Assembly: GCA_963662155.1 (NCBI GenBank) | Contig: OY759262.1 | Coordinates: 50,945,785 to 51,009,784, forward strand | Length of the DNA: 64,000 nt | From: Lamellibrachia columna | Taxonomy: Eukaryota; Annelida; Polychaeta; Sabellida; Siboglinidae | Direction of reading: 5' to 3' | In this document: in pieces, positions 36,961 to 47,460 of the stretch | Layout of the letters: every line of letters starts with the position of its first letter | Numbering within the stretch: the stretch's first letter is position 1 | The notes under the pieces: generated by a model | The model's database searches: none | Seen by the model: only the letters and a program-made list of their open reading frames with translations | What the model was told of the DNA's origin: nothing | Program-made: the position numbers and the translations under genes

Positions 36961-37230
36961 GGCGCAATATAAGTGTTCCTGCTGTATTGAAATGTTCGTG
37001 GCGCAATAGAAGTGTTACTGCTGTATTGAAATGCGTGCGAGATTTTTAAGACGCTGTCTGTATGACGTACACACAGGAAGTTACTTCATATGTTCACTGT
37101 AATACAGCCGCCAGTTAAACTACCAATAGCGCAGCTCATCATATAATGTATGGACGTGTCCTAAATCAGGCAACACATCACCCATCCATACATACGCTTA
37201 TCGCAGTGTCGTGGCATTCCTCCCGCGGCC
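36961..37230. other. spacer with two 45 bp direct copies
   Basis: TTCGTGGCGCAATA followed by AGTGTT and CTGCTGTATTGAAATG occurs twice in 36955-37035. No gene is seen. Confidence 0.6.
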
Positions 37231-37269
37231 GCACGCAAGCACGCACGCACGCACGCACGCACGCATGCA

Positions 37270-37339
<70 letters not shown>

Positions 37340-37341
37340 TA

Positions 37342-37411
<70 letters not shown>
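37231..37411. repeat. (ACGC)n then (TA)n microsatellite
   Basis: About 40 bp of ACGC repeats is followed by about 140 bp of TA with one AATTA interruption near 37343. Confidence 0.97.
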
Positions 37412-37413
<2 letters not shown>

Positions 37414-37636
37414 GACGTGACACTAATTATAGTCATTACTTACATCCTTATATAATTATAGTTATGACTTACATCCTGCGAAACACGCAGAGGAGTCAAC
37501 TATATTCGTCGGTTTTGAAGCCCTTTTGGGCAGTACAGCACACATCTGACGCTTCTGCACTACACAGGGCGCATCCGTTTCTCGCAGCGTCCCGTCTTGT
37601 CATTGTACAGCCAACGGGTAGGCGCACGTCGCACAG

Positions 37637-37661
37637 TGCGTGTGTATGTGTGTGTGTGTGT

Positions 37662-37700
<39 letters not shown>

Positions 37701-38547
37701 TGTGCGTGCGTGCGTGCGTGCACGCGTGCATGCGTGCATGCGTGCATGCGTGCGTGAGTGCGTGCGTGCGTGCGTGCGTGGGTGCGTGCGTGCGTGCGAG
37801 TGTGTGTAATACCGTGTATGAGTTCTTACCGATTTATGTAGGTGGATTTGTATTGTTAGTTGTATCAAGTTGCTAGTAGAGGTGACGCCTAGCGTATATT
37901 ATGTAACCAGAATGCATTCATGGGCGTCAACGCCTAGCGTGTACGGTATGTGGTAGAGAATTAGCCTCGGTATGTAGAGATCATGCATGATTACAGCCGC
38001 CAAACCGCATGTGTTGCTTACCAGGTTTCTCCGTCATGTTTGTGTTTGTAAGGCGGATTGTGTTTTTACGTAACAAGAAAACTCCCTCCACCCTGTTTTC
38101 CTTTTAATACAACGTACTTTCTCTGCCATTTATATATAGAAAGTGAGAAACCACATGCGTGCATGCGTGCGTGAGTGCGTGCGTGCGTGCGTGGGTGCGT
38201 GCGTGCGTGCGAGTGTGTGTAATACCGTGTATGAGTTCTTACCGATTTATGTAGGTGGATTTGTATTGTTAGTTGTATCAAGTTGCTAGTAGAGGTGACG
38301 CCTAGCGTATATTATGTAACCAGAATGCATTCATGGGCGTCAACGCCTAGCGTGTACGGTATGTGGTAGAGAATTAGCCTCGGTATGTAGAGATCATGCA
38401 TGATTACAGCCGCCAAACCGCATGTGTTGCTTACCAGGTTTCTCCGTCATGTTTGTGTTTGTAAGGCGGATTGTGTTTTTACGTAACAAGAAAACTCCCT
38501 CCACCCTGTTTTCCTTTTAATACAACGTACTTTCTCTGCCATTTATT
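37637..38547. repeat. (TG)n/(GTGC)n tract and 412 bp direct tandem duplication
   Basis: After a TG/GTGC tract (37637-37805), the segment from about 37730 to 38135 recurs at about 38155-38547 with an offset of 412 bp (TAATACCGTGTATGAGTTCT at 37808 and 38220). The two copies look identical by eye, including the flanking GTGC tract, separated by GAAAGTGAGAAACCAC. It is a very recent duplication, possibly seeded by the GTGC repeats, or it could be an assembly artefact. Confidence 0.9.
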
Positions 38548-39516
38548 TATTGCATTTTATGCATAATTTGGGTCTTATATGCCAACAAAATTTACGATAA
38601 ATAATTGTATGGGATTATTAATTATGCAGCCGAGTATACATATGCACGCGTGTGTGATAGAGATGACATAATTGACTGAAGTTACCATATCTTGTGTTGA
38701 TTCAAATCCGTTGTCCTAATAGGTGCAGCACGCAATCTAAGGATATTTTGCAGCAAAGTTATAAGCCATTGTGCATTAAATATTTTGAAAAAATGTCTGA
38801 TAGAGAACTTTTTTTTTCTTAGCCAGTAAATAGTGCAAATACATCTCATATTTACAGAGCTAGATTGCATACGTGGAATATTTGCGTATGAGAGACCTTG
38901 CAAATCTGACCTTGACCATGGTTTCTCACTTTCTTTTAAATTATTGGTTCTATGTTACAGAGGGACCAAGATGCGTTACCAGCAGCCAGGGATTTGATCT
39001 ATTGCGTTTGAAGCAGCCATTGCTACCGAACGTTCTGGTTGCTATGAACAGAATACAATTTTGAAAGCAACTAGATCCTCCAACTAACAAATCAGTATCA
39101 GTTATGACAAAACTGAAATGTGTTTCTAATATCTTTATTGACAAATATCAACAACGGAAATATTGCACAAAGTCAAACAAAGTAATAATAATTTTATATC
39201 AGCATGATAATATTTATACACGTATAGTTTGGCGACTCGCAGATTGCATGATAAAAATATGATACAAGATTTGGCTCAATCCATGCATCCTTATAGGTTA
39301 AATTATATCTAAATAATAAAGCTGCAAGACCAATTTCTTAAAATTTAATGGAATGTGTAAATTTGAGTACAAATTATTTTATACAAATCATATTGTTCTT
39401 GTTGACATATCTACGATATCCAAGTTCGACACGGAAATAAGTTACCTCAAATCCATTTTCTGAGATGCCACTTATTTAAAATGTATATATATATATTTTT
39501 ACCTATTTTATTGCAG
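38548..39516. other. AT-rich spacer
   Basis: No recognised gene; it ends in a polypyrimidine-AG (TACCTATTTTATTGCAG) that leads into the next entry. Confidence 0.4.
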
Positions 39517-39760
39517 GTCTCTGGAGGGAGGACGGCATGCAAGCAGTTCACCTGATGGGTCCTCGGCAAGCTAGGCCCAAGGGTACGCAGGGCCACACTA
39601 CCATGTGTCAGCCACCTCATCCCATCAAACTTCCCTGCGCTCGATGGGGAAGAACATGAAGGCTATCATTGAGGATAAGAAGACTGTACTGTTTATTCAC
39701 TAAAAGTAGCACTTTTCTTTTTACATAAAAGCCATAATAAACACTCATGTTTTTTTAAAC
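39517..39760 (+). other. possible terminal exon with poly(A) signal
   Basis: A strong acceptor (TTTTACCTATTTTATTGCAG, ending 39516) precedes a GC-richer segment. One frame reads LWREDGMQAVHLMGPRQARP, then KGTQGHTTMCQPPHPIK, and stops at about 39659. AATAAA occurs at 39736-39741. The family is not recognised and phase cannot be fixed without the upstream exon. LINE copy 2 begins about 15 bp after. Confidence 0.3.
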
Positions 39761-39774
39761 ATCAAATCCCTGGC

Positions 39775-41050
39775 TGCAAACATCATACCATTATTTAAAA
39801 AGGGTTCGAGAAATAAGTCAGAGAATTACAGACCAGTGAGTTTAACGTCAGTGATTTGTAAATTATTAGAAAGGTTAATTAAAGACCATATGGTGGACTT
39901 CCTCGTTAAGCATAAATTATTAAATTCATCTCAACATGGATTCCTTAAAGCGAGGTCATGCTTAACAAATATGTTATGTTTTTTGGAAGAAATCACTAAG
40001 TGGATAGACGTGGGATCGCCAGTAGATATTATCTACTTAGATTTTCAGAAAGCTTTTGACAAAGTGCCACATCAAAGATTACTACTTAAATTAAAAGCCC
40101 ATGGTATCGGGGATAGCATAACTGACTGGATAGAACAATGGCTGACTGACAGAAGACAACGAGTTGTAGTAGATGGAGAAGTTTCAAATTGGAAATCGGT
40201 TTTGAGTGGGGTACCTCAAGGATCAGTATTAGGACCTATATTATTCTTAATTTATATCAATGACTTGGACGACAGTATAACAAGTAACGTACTGAAATTT
40301 GCGGATGACACAAAACTGTTCTGGGTACTACTGTAAAAGAAAAGGACTTAGGAGTTACAATAAGCGCTGATATGAAAGTTTCAGAGCAGTGTGGTATTGC
40401 AGCTTCAAAGGGTAATCAAATTCTTGGATTGATTAGAAGAAACATAACATACAAGGGAAAAAAGTTAATTATACCTCTTTATAAAGCAATAGTTAGACCT
40501 CATTTAGAATACTGTATACAAGCATGGAGACCATATCGTAAGAAGGATATAGATACGCTTGAACGCATACAAAGGAGAGCAACTAAAATGATTCCAGAAC
40601 TGAGAGACCTTAGTTATGAAGAACGCCTGAAAGAATGTGGTTTAACAACTCTAGAGACAAGGAGGTTAAGAGGAGATCAGATTGAAGTTTTTAAGATATT
40701 GAATGGGTATGAAAATATTGATAGAAATATGTTTTTCTCACTCAATAAGGATAGCAGAACTAGAGGACATGAGGTAAAATTAGTAAAGGATCAATGTAGA
40801 TTGGACATCAGGAAGCACTCGTTCTCACAGAGGACAATAAATGAATGGAACAAATTGTCTACAGATTGTGTAACTGCTAGCAGCGTGAATATGTTTAAAA
40901 ACAAGGTTGACACATATCTCAAGAGGGCGGGCTATAAGTAGATGAACATTGTTGGACTCTCGATAAGCCAATGGCTTCCTTGTCCACTTGCCATCTGGGC
41001 CTTCGGCTTGGATGATAAATCTTGTTAAATCTTGTTAAATATTGTTAAAC
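39775..41050 (+). mobile_element. CR1/L2-like LINE copy 2, 5'-truncated with internal deletion
   Basis: It starts inside RT at the point equivalent to 45577 and runs through the 3' end with the same tail (AAATCTTGTT repeats, about 41023-41045). It is nearly identical to copy 1. RT is intact from SLTSVICKLLERLIKDH to KFADDTKLF (about 40290-40320). A 166 bp deletion then joins ACTGTT (equivalent 46113) to ACTGTT (equivalent 46279). This puts the frame off, and a new open frame covers 40372-40941 (ISADMKVSEQ to the C-terminus). Inactive, but probably young. Confidence 0.92.
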
Positions 41051-41736
41051 TTGTTTTCATACATGCATGGATGCATATATTTAAGATACAACTTGCTAGA
41101 TAATTACTAAGGGCTATTCCAGGAAACAATAGCTGAGGGCAGCATTGTTATCATTATTGTATTGGTGGTGTGGAGTCATGACAATTATTATAAATTCCTG
41201 TTGTATGGTTGGTATATAAACAAACAGGGGAGGCTGAAATGCAGATAATGAATATATAATAGAGAGAGAGGTCCCAAACGTGGATGCCAATGTTGCAGTA
41301 ATAGACATCCATACAGGGAGTGAATGGTACTCACGTATATATTAAACAGTAACCAACAGAGATGTAATTGTACTCAGTAATCGTGTGCAATCTGCAATAA
41401 TTTTGAAGTAACTGTACTCGAACTCAATTGGTCATAAAAGCGAAATAAATGTAATCATGCACGATTACATTGCCAAAATAATTGTTGTCATGATTACAAT
41501 AATGCGCATGATTACAATAATGCATAATTTCTGCTGCCCATGTTCCAATTACAATACAAGCAGGAAAACAATTTTCTTTTTACATATATTCCATCTATTA
41601 GTATGTTACCCTACATTCGGTAACACCCAGGAAGATGTAAACAAATTGTGAAATTTGTGGGTAAAATTAACATATGGTCGTATTGAAAGTTTCGAAGATA
41701 ATCGCGTTTTAAGTCGAGCACTGGTGGGCTTTAAAA
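41051..41736. other. spacer between LINE copy 2 and piggyBac-like relic
   Basis: AT-rich; GCGCATGATTACAATAATGC-type short direct repeats lie around 41450-41520. No gene is seen. Confidence 0.4.
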
Positions 41737-41837
41737 ATGGCCGTTTCTCGTAGAACAGATACGTTCATTGCAGATGAAGTTTGCGCGATTTTAGAGATGA
41801 ATCTTCGGATGAAAGTACTTGTGAGATGGATGTGGAG
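41737..41837 (+). pseudogene. piggyBac-like transposase N-terminal exon relic
   Basis: The ATG at 41737 gives MAVSRRTDTFIADEVCAILE. After a one-base frame change the next residues are DESSDESTCEMDVE, the acidic head usual in piggyBac transposases, running into a GAG|GTAAGA donor at 41837/41838. The matching Cys-rich C-terminus lies at 47126-47310, on the other side of the long LINE. The catalytic middle is not present in between. Confidence 0.45.
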
Positions 41838-42843
41838 GTAAGATTTATATGTGGCTCGATCTTTGACTGAGTGAGCGATAAACTGAAGATGGCGTCGGTT
41901 GGTTTTCTTCGTCCAAAAGTAGCCTGGTCACTGTCTTATTCAACTTGTCGACTGTTTCAACACTAACATTGTGTGTTTTGTGCCATTTACTCGGCTTAGA
42001 TTACGTTGTTAGTTGTGAATGTTGTTATATAATGAATTATAAAACAAATGAGTAAATAAAACAGAAAAATCTGGCCCGACGAGCATGTAAACAGTAAAGC
42101 CGGCCCCTGGATGGGCGGTGCCTGGATGGGTGGTGTTGTTGCTTTGCCTTTGGACATTGTTGACAATTTTATTATATTGACGGTGTAAGTGGTCTTTGTA
42201 ATTAATTATATTTATCTATATTTCAGATATTAGTCAATTAAAAAAAAATTATTGACTTCCGGCTACTTGGACTTGGTGCAGCGACTTGAATTTGGTGTAG
42301 ATCATTTACAGAAAAACGCGGTATATCAAATATAATAAGTATTACTATTGAATATATATTATACACAAACGTATTGTAGACATATATTAGGAAACAGGTT
42401 TTATTAATTATTAGTCAGAGGGAGTATTTTAGAGTAAGTTAGTTTCGGATTCTGTCAGGGAATTCAGCGAGCGATAATAGGGTTGTTTACTATTCGAAAA
42501 TTGAGATAGCATAGTGAATAGTTTACATTGGCTAATATATATATATATCAGATAAAGTGATCTATTTACTTAAATTACATACATAAGGTAATATCTGACA
42601 TAGTGGTAGTAAACGTTTTCGGTAAAAAGGAATTAACAGCAGGATTTTAGCGTAAATTAGTACACACTGACTTCGTTGTTTTGTTACACAGTGTTCTCCG
42701 TATTCGCTAGGTGGCAGGTTTTTTTTCTTATGCGAGGTTAATAGAAGACACAGTTAGCAAGTATATTAGACTAAAGTGTTATTTTGATCACAAAAACAGC
42801 CTTATGCAAGGCTAACGTTGCAAACTAATTAAAACTAAATTGT
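41838..42843. other. probable LINE 5' untranslated region and flank
   Basis: No ORF. The 5' end of LINE copy 1 must lie in here, but there is no second full-length copy in the window to mark it. TGCCTGGATGGGCGGTG/TGGATGGGTGGTG repeats near 42110-42135 are a short direct pair. Confidence 0.4.
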
Positions 42844-44007
42844 ATGATGGCGCCGTGCAAACGGCAGTTAAAGGCCACAAGGCACTTAATTTGTGGCAGT
42901 TGCAGTAACTGGGTGGACTTCGTCAAGTCTGGGTGCGAGAAGTCCTGGGCTGAGGTCCAGGCAGATAGTTTTAGTTTTGAGTGTAGGGGATGTACGAAGA
43001 TGAAGGAACTAGAGGTGGAGTTGGAAGAGCTGAGGCTGCTCGTTGTGGCAATGGTGGGAAGGGAACAGGGGGGTTGAGTCAGTAGTTCCGGTGGGGGAAC
43101 AGTAGATGATAAAGTGGGGAAAGACACAAGAGATGCTAGGGAGAGCTCACCGCAGCCTGGGAGGAAGCTGAGAGGAGGGAAGGTGACAGGTCGTAGGGAG
43201 ACAGGACGTAAGGAGACGGGAAGGAAAGGAACGGGAGGGAAGACAACCGGAGCGAAGGAGAGGGGAGTAGGGGAGACAGGAGGGAAGGAGAAGGGAGTGG
43301 GGGAAACAGGAGGGAAGGAGAAGGGAGTGGGGGAGACGGGAGGGAAAACAACCGGAGTGAAGGAGAGGGAAGTGGGAGAGACAAGAGCAAAGGAGTGGGA
43401 AGTGGGGGAGACAGGAGCGAAGGAGACAGGAGGGAAGGGGTCAGGACAGAACGTGATGGAGGGGATCGAACGGAAGAGTTATTCTGCAGCAGTGATAGAG
43501 GGGGTGAGGAAGAGAGCGAGGGTGTTTGTGGGGGATTCGATAGTTAGGAACACCGAAAGAGTCTTAAACAACGGAGATGATGTGGTGGTCTGCTTGCCTG
43601 GAGCCAAAATAGAGGCGATAACTGAGAGGGTAAAAAACATCGTAGGCTCGGGTAAATAACATAGAGAGGGAGGGTACAACTGCCATAGTTAGGAAATATA
43701 TGCAGTTGGTCAGAACACTAAAACAGACGCGGGTTGAGCAGGTAATACTGTCACGGATTTTACCTGTAATGGGCAGGAGGGGTCACAAATATCGAAATTG
43801 TCAAGGATGGCAATTAACATGTTAGTCCATAAGTTATGTAGGGAAGAGGAAGTTGGATTTGTGGATTTATGGGGAAGTTTTGTTGGGAGGGCTGATATGT
43901 ACATGAAGGATGGGCTTCATTTAAGTGGAAAGGGGGCGGCAGTATTCGCGGACAAACTATCAGCAGCAGTAGATAGTGACTTGGGTACGATGACAAATAT
44001 TTTTTGA
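42844..44007 (+). pseudogene. LINE ORF1: zinc finger, coiled coil, SGNH esterase
   Basis: Residues 1-77 (42844-43074) hold a cysteine pattern C17-x2-C20, C31, C47-x2-C50 like a PHD-type or related zinc finger. A Leu/Glu-rich heptad segment follows (MKELEVELEELRLLVVAM). After an in-frame TGA (43075) the frame continues as a basic Gly/Lys/Glu linker built of ~30 bp repeats, then SGNH block I RVFVGDSIVRN near 43530. It breaks at 43659, and the rest is in another frame: AINMLVHKLCREEEVGFVDL and block V DGLHLSGKG near 43909-43935. Zinc finger plus coiled coil plus esterase is the known ORF1 type of CR1/L2-clade LINEs. The protein binds the element RNA, and the esterase may act at membranes. This copy is not functional. 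Confidence 0.8.
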
Positions 44008-44030
44008 AGTAAACATTCTTTAAACTAGAA

Positions 44031-46905
44031 GTGCAGGGGGGTTACCTAGAGGTGTCTCAAGCAGAACAAGAGGCCACTAGCACAGATAAACCAATATCAT
44101 ATCATCCGAAAAACATCTCTGAAAAAGGTTATAGATGCGTATGTTTAAATGCAAGGAGCATAGTAAATAAGGAAAACGAATTAAACATTATGGTAGAAGA
44201 TATTGACCCTCACATAATTGGTATAACTGAATCATGGGCCAACATAGATATAACAGATGCTGAATTAGGACTGACATGATATGTAATGTTTAGGAAAGAT
44301 CGAATAGGAAGAAGGGGCGGGGGAGTTATTTTATATGTTAAAGAATCTATTCAGGCTTATGAGATAAAACTAGAAAGGGAAGCAGATTGCGATGAAGCTG
44401 TTTGGTGAAAAAATTGTTTCAGGAAATTCAAAATTAACTATTGGATTAGTTTACCGAAGTCCAAACATAAACGAAGAGGACAACACAAAAATAAAAACCG
44501 GTATAAAGGAAGTTAGTAAAGGGGAATGTATCATAATGGGAGATTTTAACCATGGACACATACAATGGAATTATCTAGAGAGCACAGGGATTGAGGACCT
44601 ACAATTTCTATTTTTAATCCAGGATAGCTTTCTTACTCAGCACGTACTAGAACCAACCAGGGGAGAAAATGTATTAGATATAGTTTTGTCATCACAAAAA
44701 GAATTAGTGGACAATGTAAAAATATTTGAACCATTGGGTAATAGTGACCATAATCAAATACATTTTGACATCAATGTAAAATCAGAAAGTAAAAATAAGA
44801 AAACGTACAAGAGAAACTTCCACAAAGGTAACTACAAAGATATGAGAAAATACTTAGCAAAGCTAGATTGGAATAACATGCTAATGAATAAGACCGCAAT
44901 TGAATGTTGGAATATTCTAAAATATGAAATTGAGAGTATCATCGATAAATTTGTTCCCTTCCAAAAACAAGGAAAACGGTGTAGAAAGAAATACTTGTCA
45001 AAAGAGGCTATTAGAAAAATAATGCTAAAACAAACTATGTGGAGGGTTTATAGGCGTACCAGAAAGGACGAAGACTATGCAAAATACAAAGAAGCACTTA
45101 ATGCAGCTACAACTGAAATCAGACAATCTAAAAGAAGCTATGAGCAAAAACTAGCATATAACATAAAAAATGACAGCAAGAGTTTTTATGCATATGTCAG
45201 GAGTAAACAAAACGTACAAGACAAGGTTGGACCTCTAGAAGACAGTGCTGGAAACATAATATCACAGGGGTTTTTAATGGCGGAAGACCTAAATGGTTAC
45301 TTCAGTTCAGTGTTTACCAAAGAAGATATTAGTTCATTACCAGTTGCTGATGCTAAATTTCAGGGGGCTAAATCTGACTATTTAGGTCCGTTAATTGTAA
45401 CTCCAGAATTGGTAGCTAAGAAAATAAAGGCAATGAAGGATAACAAATCACCGGGAGTGGATGGGATTCCTCCAAAATTACTAATGGAAACAGTAGAACA
45501 AATCAGTATACCACTTGCAAGAGTATTCAACTTGTCATTAAAAGAGGGAGTTGTTCCGTTTGAATGGAAAGAAGCAAACATCATACCATTATTTAAAAAG
45601 GGTTCGAGAAATAAGACAGAGAATTACAGACCAGTGAGTTTAACGTCAGTGATTTGTAAATTATTAGAAAGGTTAATTAAAGACCATATGGTGGAATTCC
45701 TCGTTAAGCATAAATTATTCAATTCATCTCAACATGGATTCTTTAAAGCGAGGTCATGCTTAACAAATATGTTATGTTTTTTGGAAGAAATCACTAAGTG
45801 GATAGACGTGGGATCGCCAGTAGATATTATCTACTTAGATTTTCAGAAAGCTTTTGACAAAGTGCCACATCAAAGATTACTACTTAAATTAAAAGCCCAT
45901 GGTATCGGGGATAGCATAACTGACTGGATAGAACAATGGCTGACTGACAGAAGACAACGAGTTGTAGTAGATGGAGAAGTTTCAAATTGGAAATCGGTTT
46001 TGAGTGGGGTACCTCAAGGATCAGTATTAGGACCTATATTATTCTTAATTTATATCAATGACTTGGACGACAGTATAACAAGTAACGTACTGAAATTTGC
46101 GGATGACACAAAACTGTTTAGAAAGGTTAATACTGATGGTGATAAACAACATTTACAAAACGATCTAGACAGATTAGTGAAATGGTCTGAGAAATGGCAG
46201 ATGTTGTTCAATTTTGGGAAATGTAAATGCCTACATACAGGACATGGGAACTTGAATGTAAACTATAAAATGGGAGATACTGTTCTGGGTACTACTGTAA
46301 AAGAAAAGGACTTAGGATTTACAATAAGCGCTGATATGAAAGTTTCAGAGCAGTGTGGTATTGCAGCTTCAAAGGGTAATCAAATTCTTGGATTGATTAG
46401 AAGAAACATAACATACAAGGGAAAAAAGTTAATTATACCTCTTTATAAAGCAATAGTTAGACCTCATTTAGTATACTGTATACAAGCATGGAGACCATAT
46501 CGTAAGAAGGATATAGATACGCTTGAACGCATACAAAGGAGAGCAACTAAAATGATTCCAGAACTGAGAGACCTTAGTTATGAAGAACGCCTGAAAGAAT
46601 GTGGTTTAACAACTCTAGAGACAAGGAGGTTAAGAGGAGATCAGATTGAAGTTTTTAAGATATTGAATGGGTATGAAAATATTGATAGAAATATGTTTTT
46701 CTCACTCAAGAAGGATAGCAGAACTAGAGGACATGAGGTAAAATTAGTAAAGGATCAATGTAGATTGGACATCAGGAAGCACTCGTTCTCACAGAGGACA
46801 ATAAATGAATGGAACAAATTGTCTACAGATTGTGTAACTGCTAGCAGCGTGAATATGTTTAAAAACAAGGTTGACACATATCTCAGGAGGGCGGGCTATA
46901 AGTAG
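44031..46905 (+). pseudogene. LINE ORF2: AP endonuclease + reverse transcriptase
   Basis: The frame 44031-44276 (GYRCVCLNARSIVNKENEL, then IGITESW) is the endonuclease start. A TGA at 44277 and a small frame change near 44400 separate it from an 837-codon open frame, 44392-46905. This has endonuclease blocks IMGDFNHG (about residue 48) and GNSDH (about 115), the linker YKRNFHKGNY, and the RT core with KSPGVDGIPPKLL (about 350), IYLDFQKAFDKVPH (about 480), GVPQGSVLGP (about 538) and the catalytic KFADDTKLF (Asp571-Asp572). The C-terminal blocks are IQRRATKMIPELRDLSYEER and LRGDQIEVFKILNG. ORF2 nicks target DNA and primes reverse transcription on the element RNA. Two lesions, both early, make this copy close to intact. 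The 3' end carries AAATCTTGTT repeats instead of poly(A). Confidence 0.93.
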
Positions 46906-47125
46906 ATGAACATTGTTGGACTCTCGATAAGCCAATGGCTTCCTTGTCCACTTGCCATCTGGGCCTTTGGCTTGGATGGCAAATCTTGTTAAATCTTGTT
47001 AAAGTATTGGCTGCTTGTAAACATTTTAATTTTACATTGTTGTGATGGATATGACATGTGACAAATGCATAAAAAAATTATTCTTATTATGTTTTCATTA
47101 CTGTAGCTGTTTGTTTGTTTCAGGT

Positions 47126-47320
47126 AGCAAGTAATAGTAGTGATGACATCCCCGATGAGAACTCCAACAACTCATTGTCATCAAAATGAGCTTATCAGTT
47201 GTGTCGCAAAAACGGAGTGAAACGGCCATCTGGACGTGCAATTGAGACATGCTTTGGATGTCTGACATGCAATGTGCATTTGTGCAAAATTGGATTCTTT
47301 GTGCAGTATCATGCATAGGA
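47126..47320 (+). pseudogene. piggyBac-like transposase Cys-rich C-terminus
   Basis: After a good acceptor (TTGTTTGTTTCAG, ending about 47124) the frame reads VASNSSDDIPDENSNNSLSS, has one TGA (about 47187), then QLCRKNGVKRPSGRAIETCF, GCLTCNVHLCKIGFFVQYHA and a stop. 'C.KNG.....T.F.C..C...LC...CF..YH' is the zinc-binding tail of piggyBac transposases (here one cysteine of the final CF pair is Gly). The preceding acidic stretch resembles the N-terminal part, so the catalytic domain was apparently deleted before or with the LINE insertion. Confidence 0.55.
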
Positions 47321-47460
47321 AGAACATTTCCTTGTATGGAGCCAGTAGTTGGTGATGTTATTGTAATAAAATATGACTATCATGTCAAACTTCACTCAAT
47401 ATTTGTTCAAACAAATTATTTCCGAAGTTCCACACCTCAGAATGACAACATAATATTATA

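Larger units (their letters stand above)
42240..47012 (+). mobile_element. CR1/L2-like non-LTR retrotransposon copy 1 (near full length)
   Basis: It includes 5' region, ORF1, a 24 bp gap, ORF2 and a ~100 bp 3' UTR ending in tandem AAATCTTGTT at about 46980-47004. The 5' boundary given is a guess. A microsatellite-like 3' end and a PHD/esterase ORF1 together argue for the CR1/L2 group of the jockey superfamily. It separates piggyBac-like relics at 41737 and 47126. Confidence 0.85.

Noticed and set aside
36671..37006. Histidine-rich minus ORF GSHLFAIKH
   Set aside because: Antisense of the 27 bp minisatellite.
43136..43390. LPSPSLRL-type minus ORF over the LINE ORF1 linker
   Set aside because: Antisense shadow of the purine minisatellite in ORF1.
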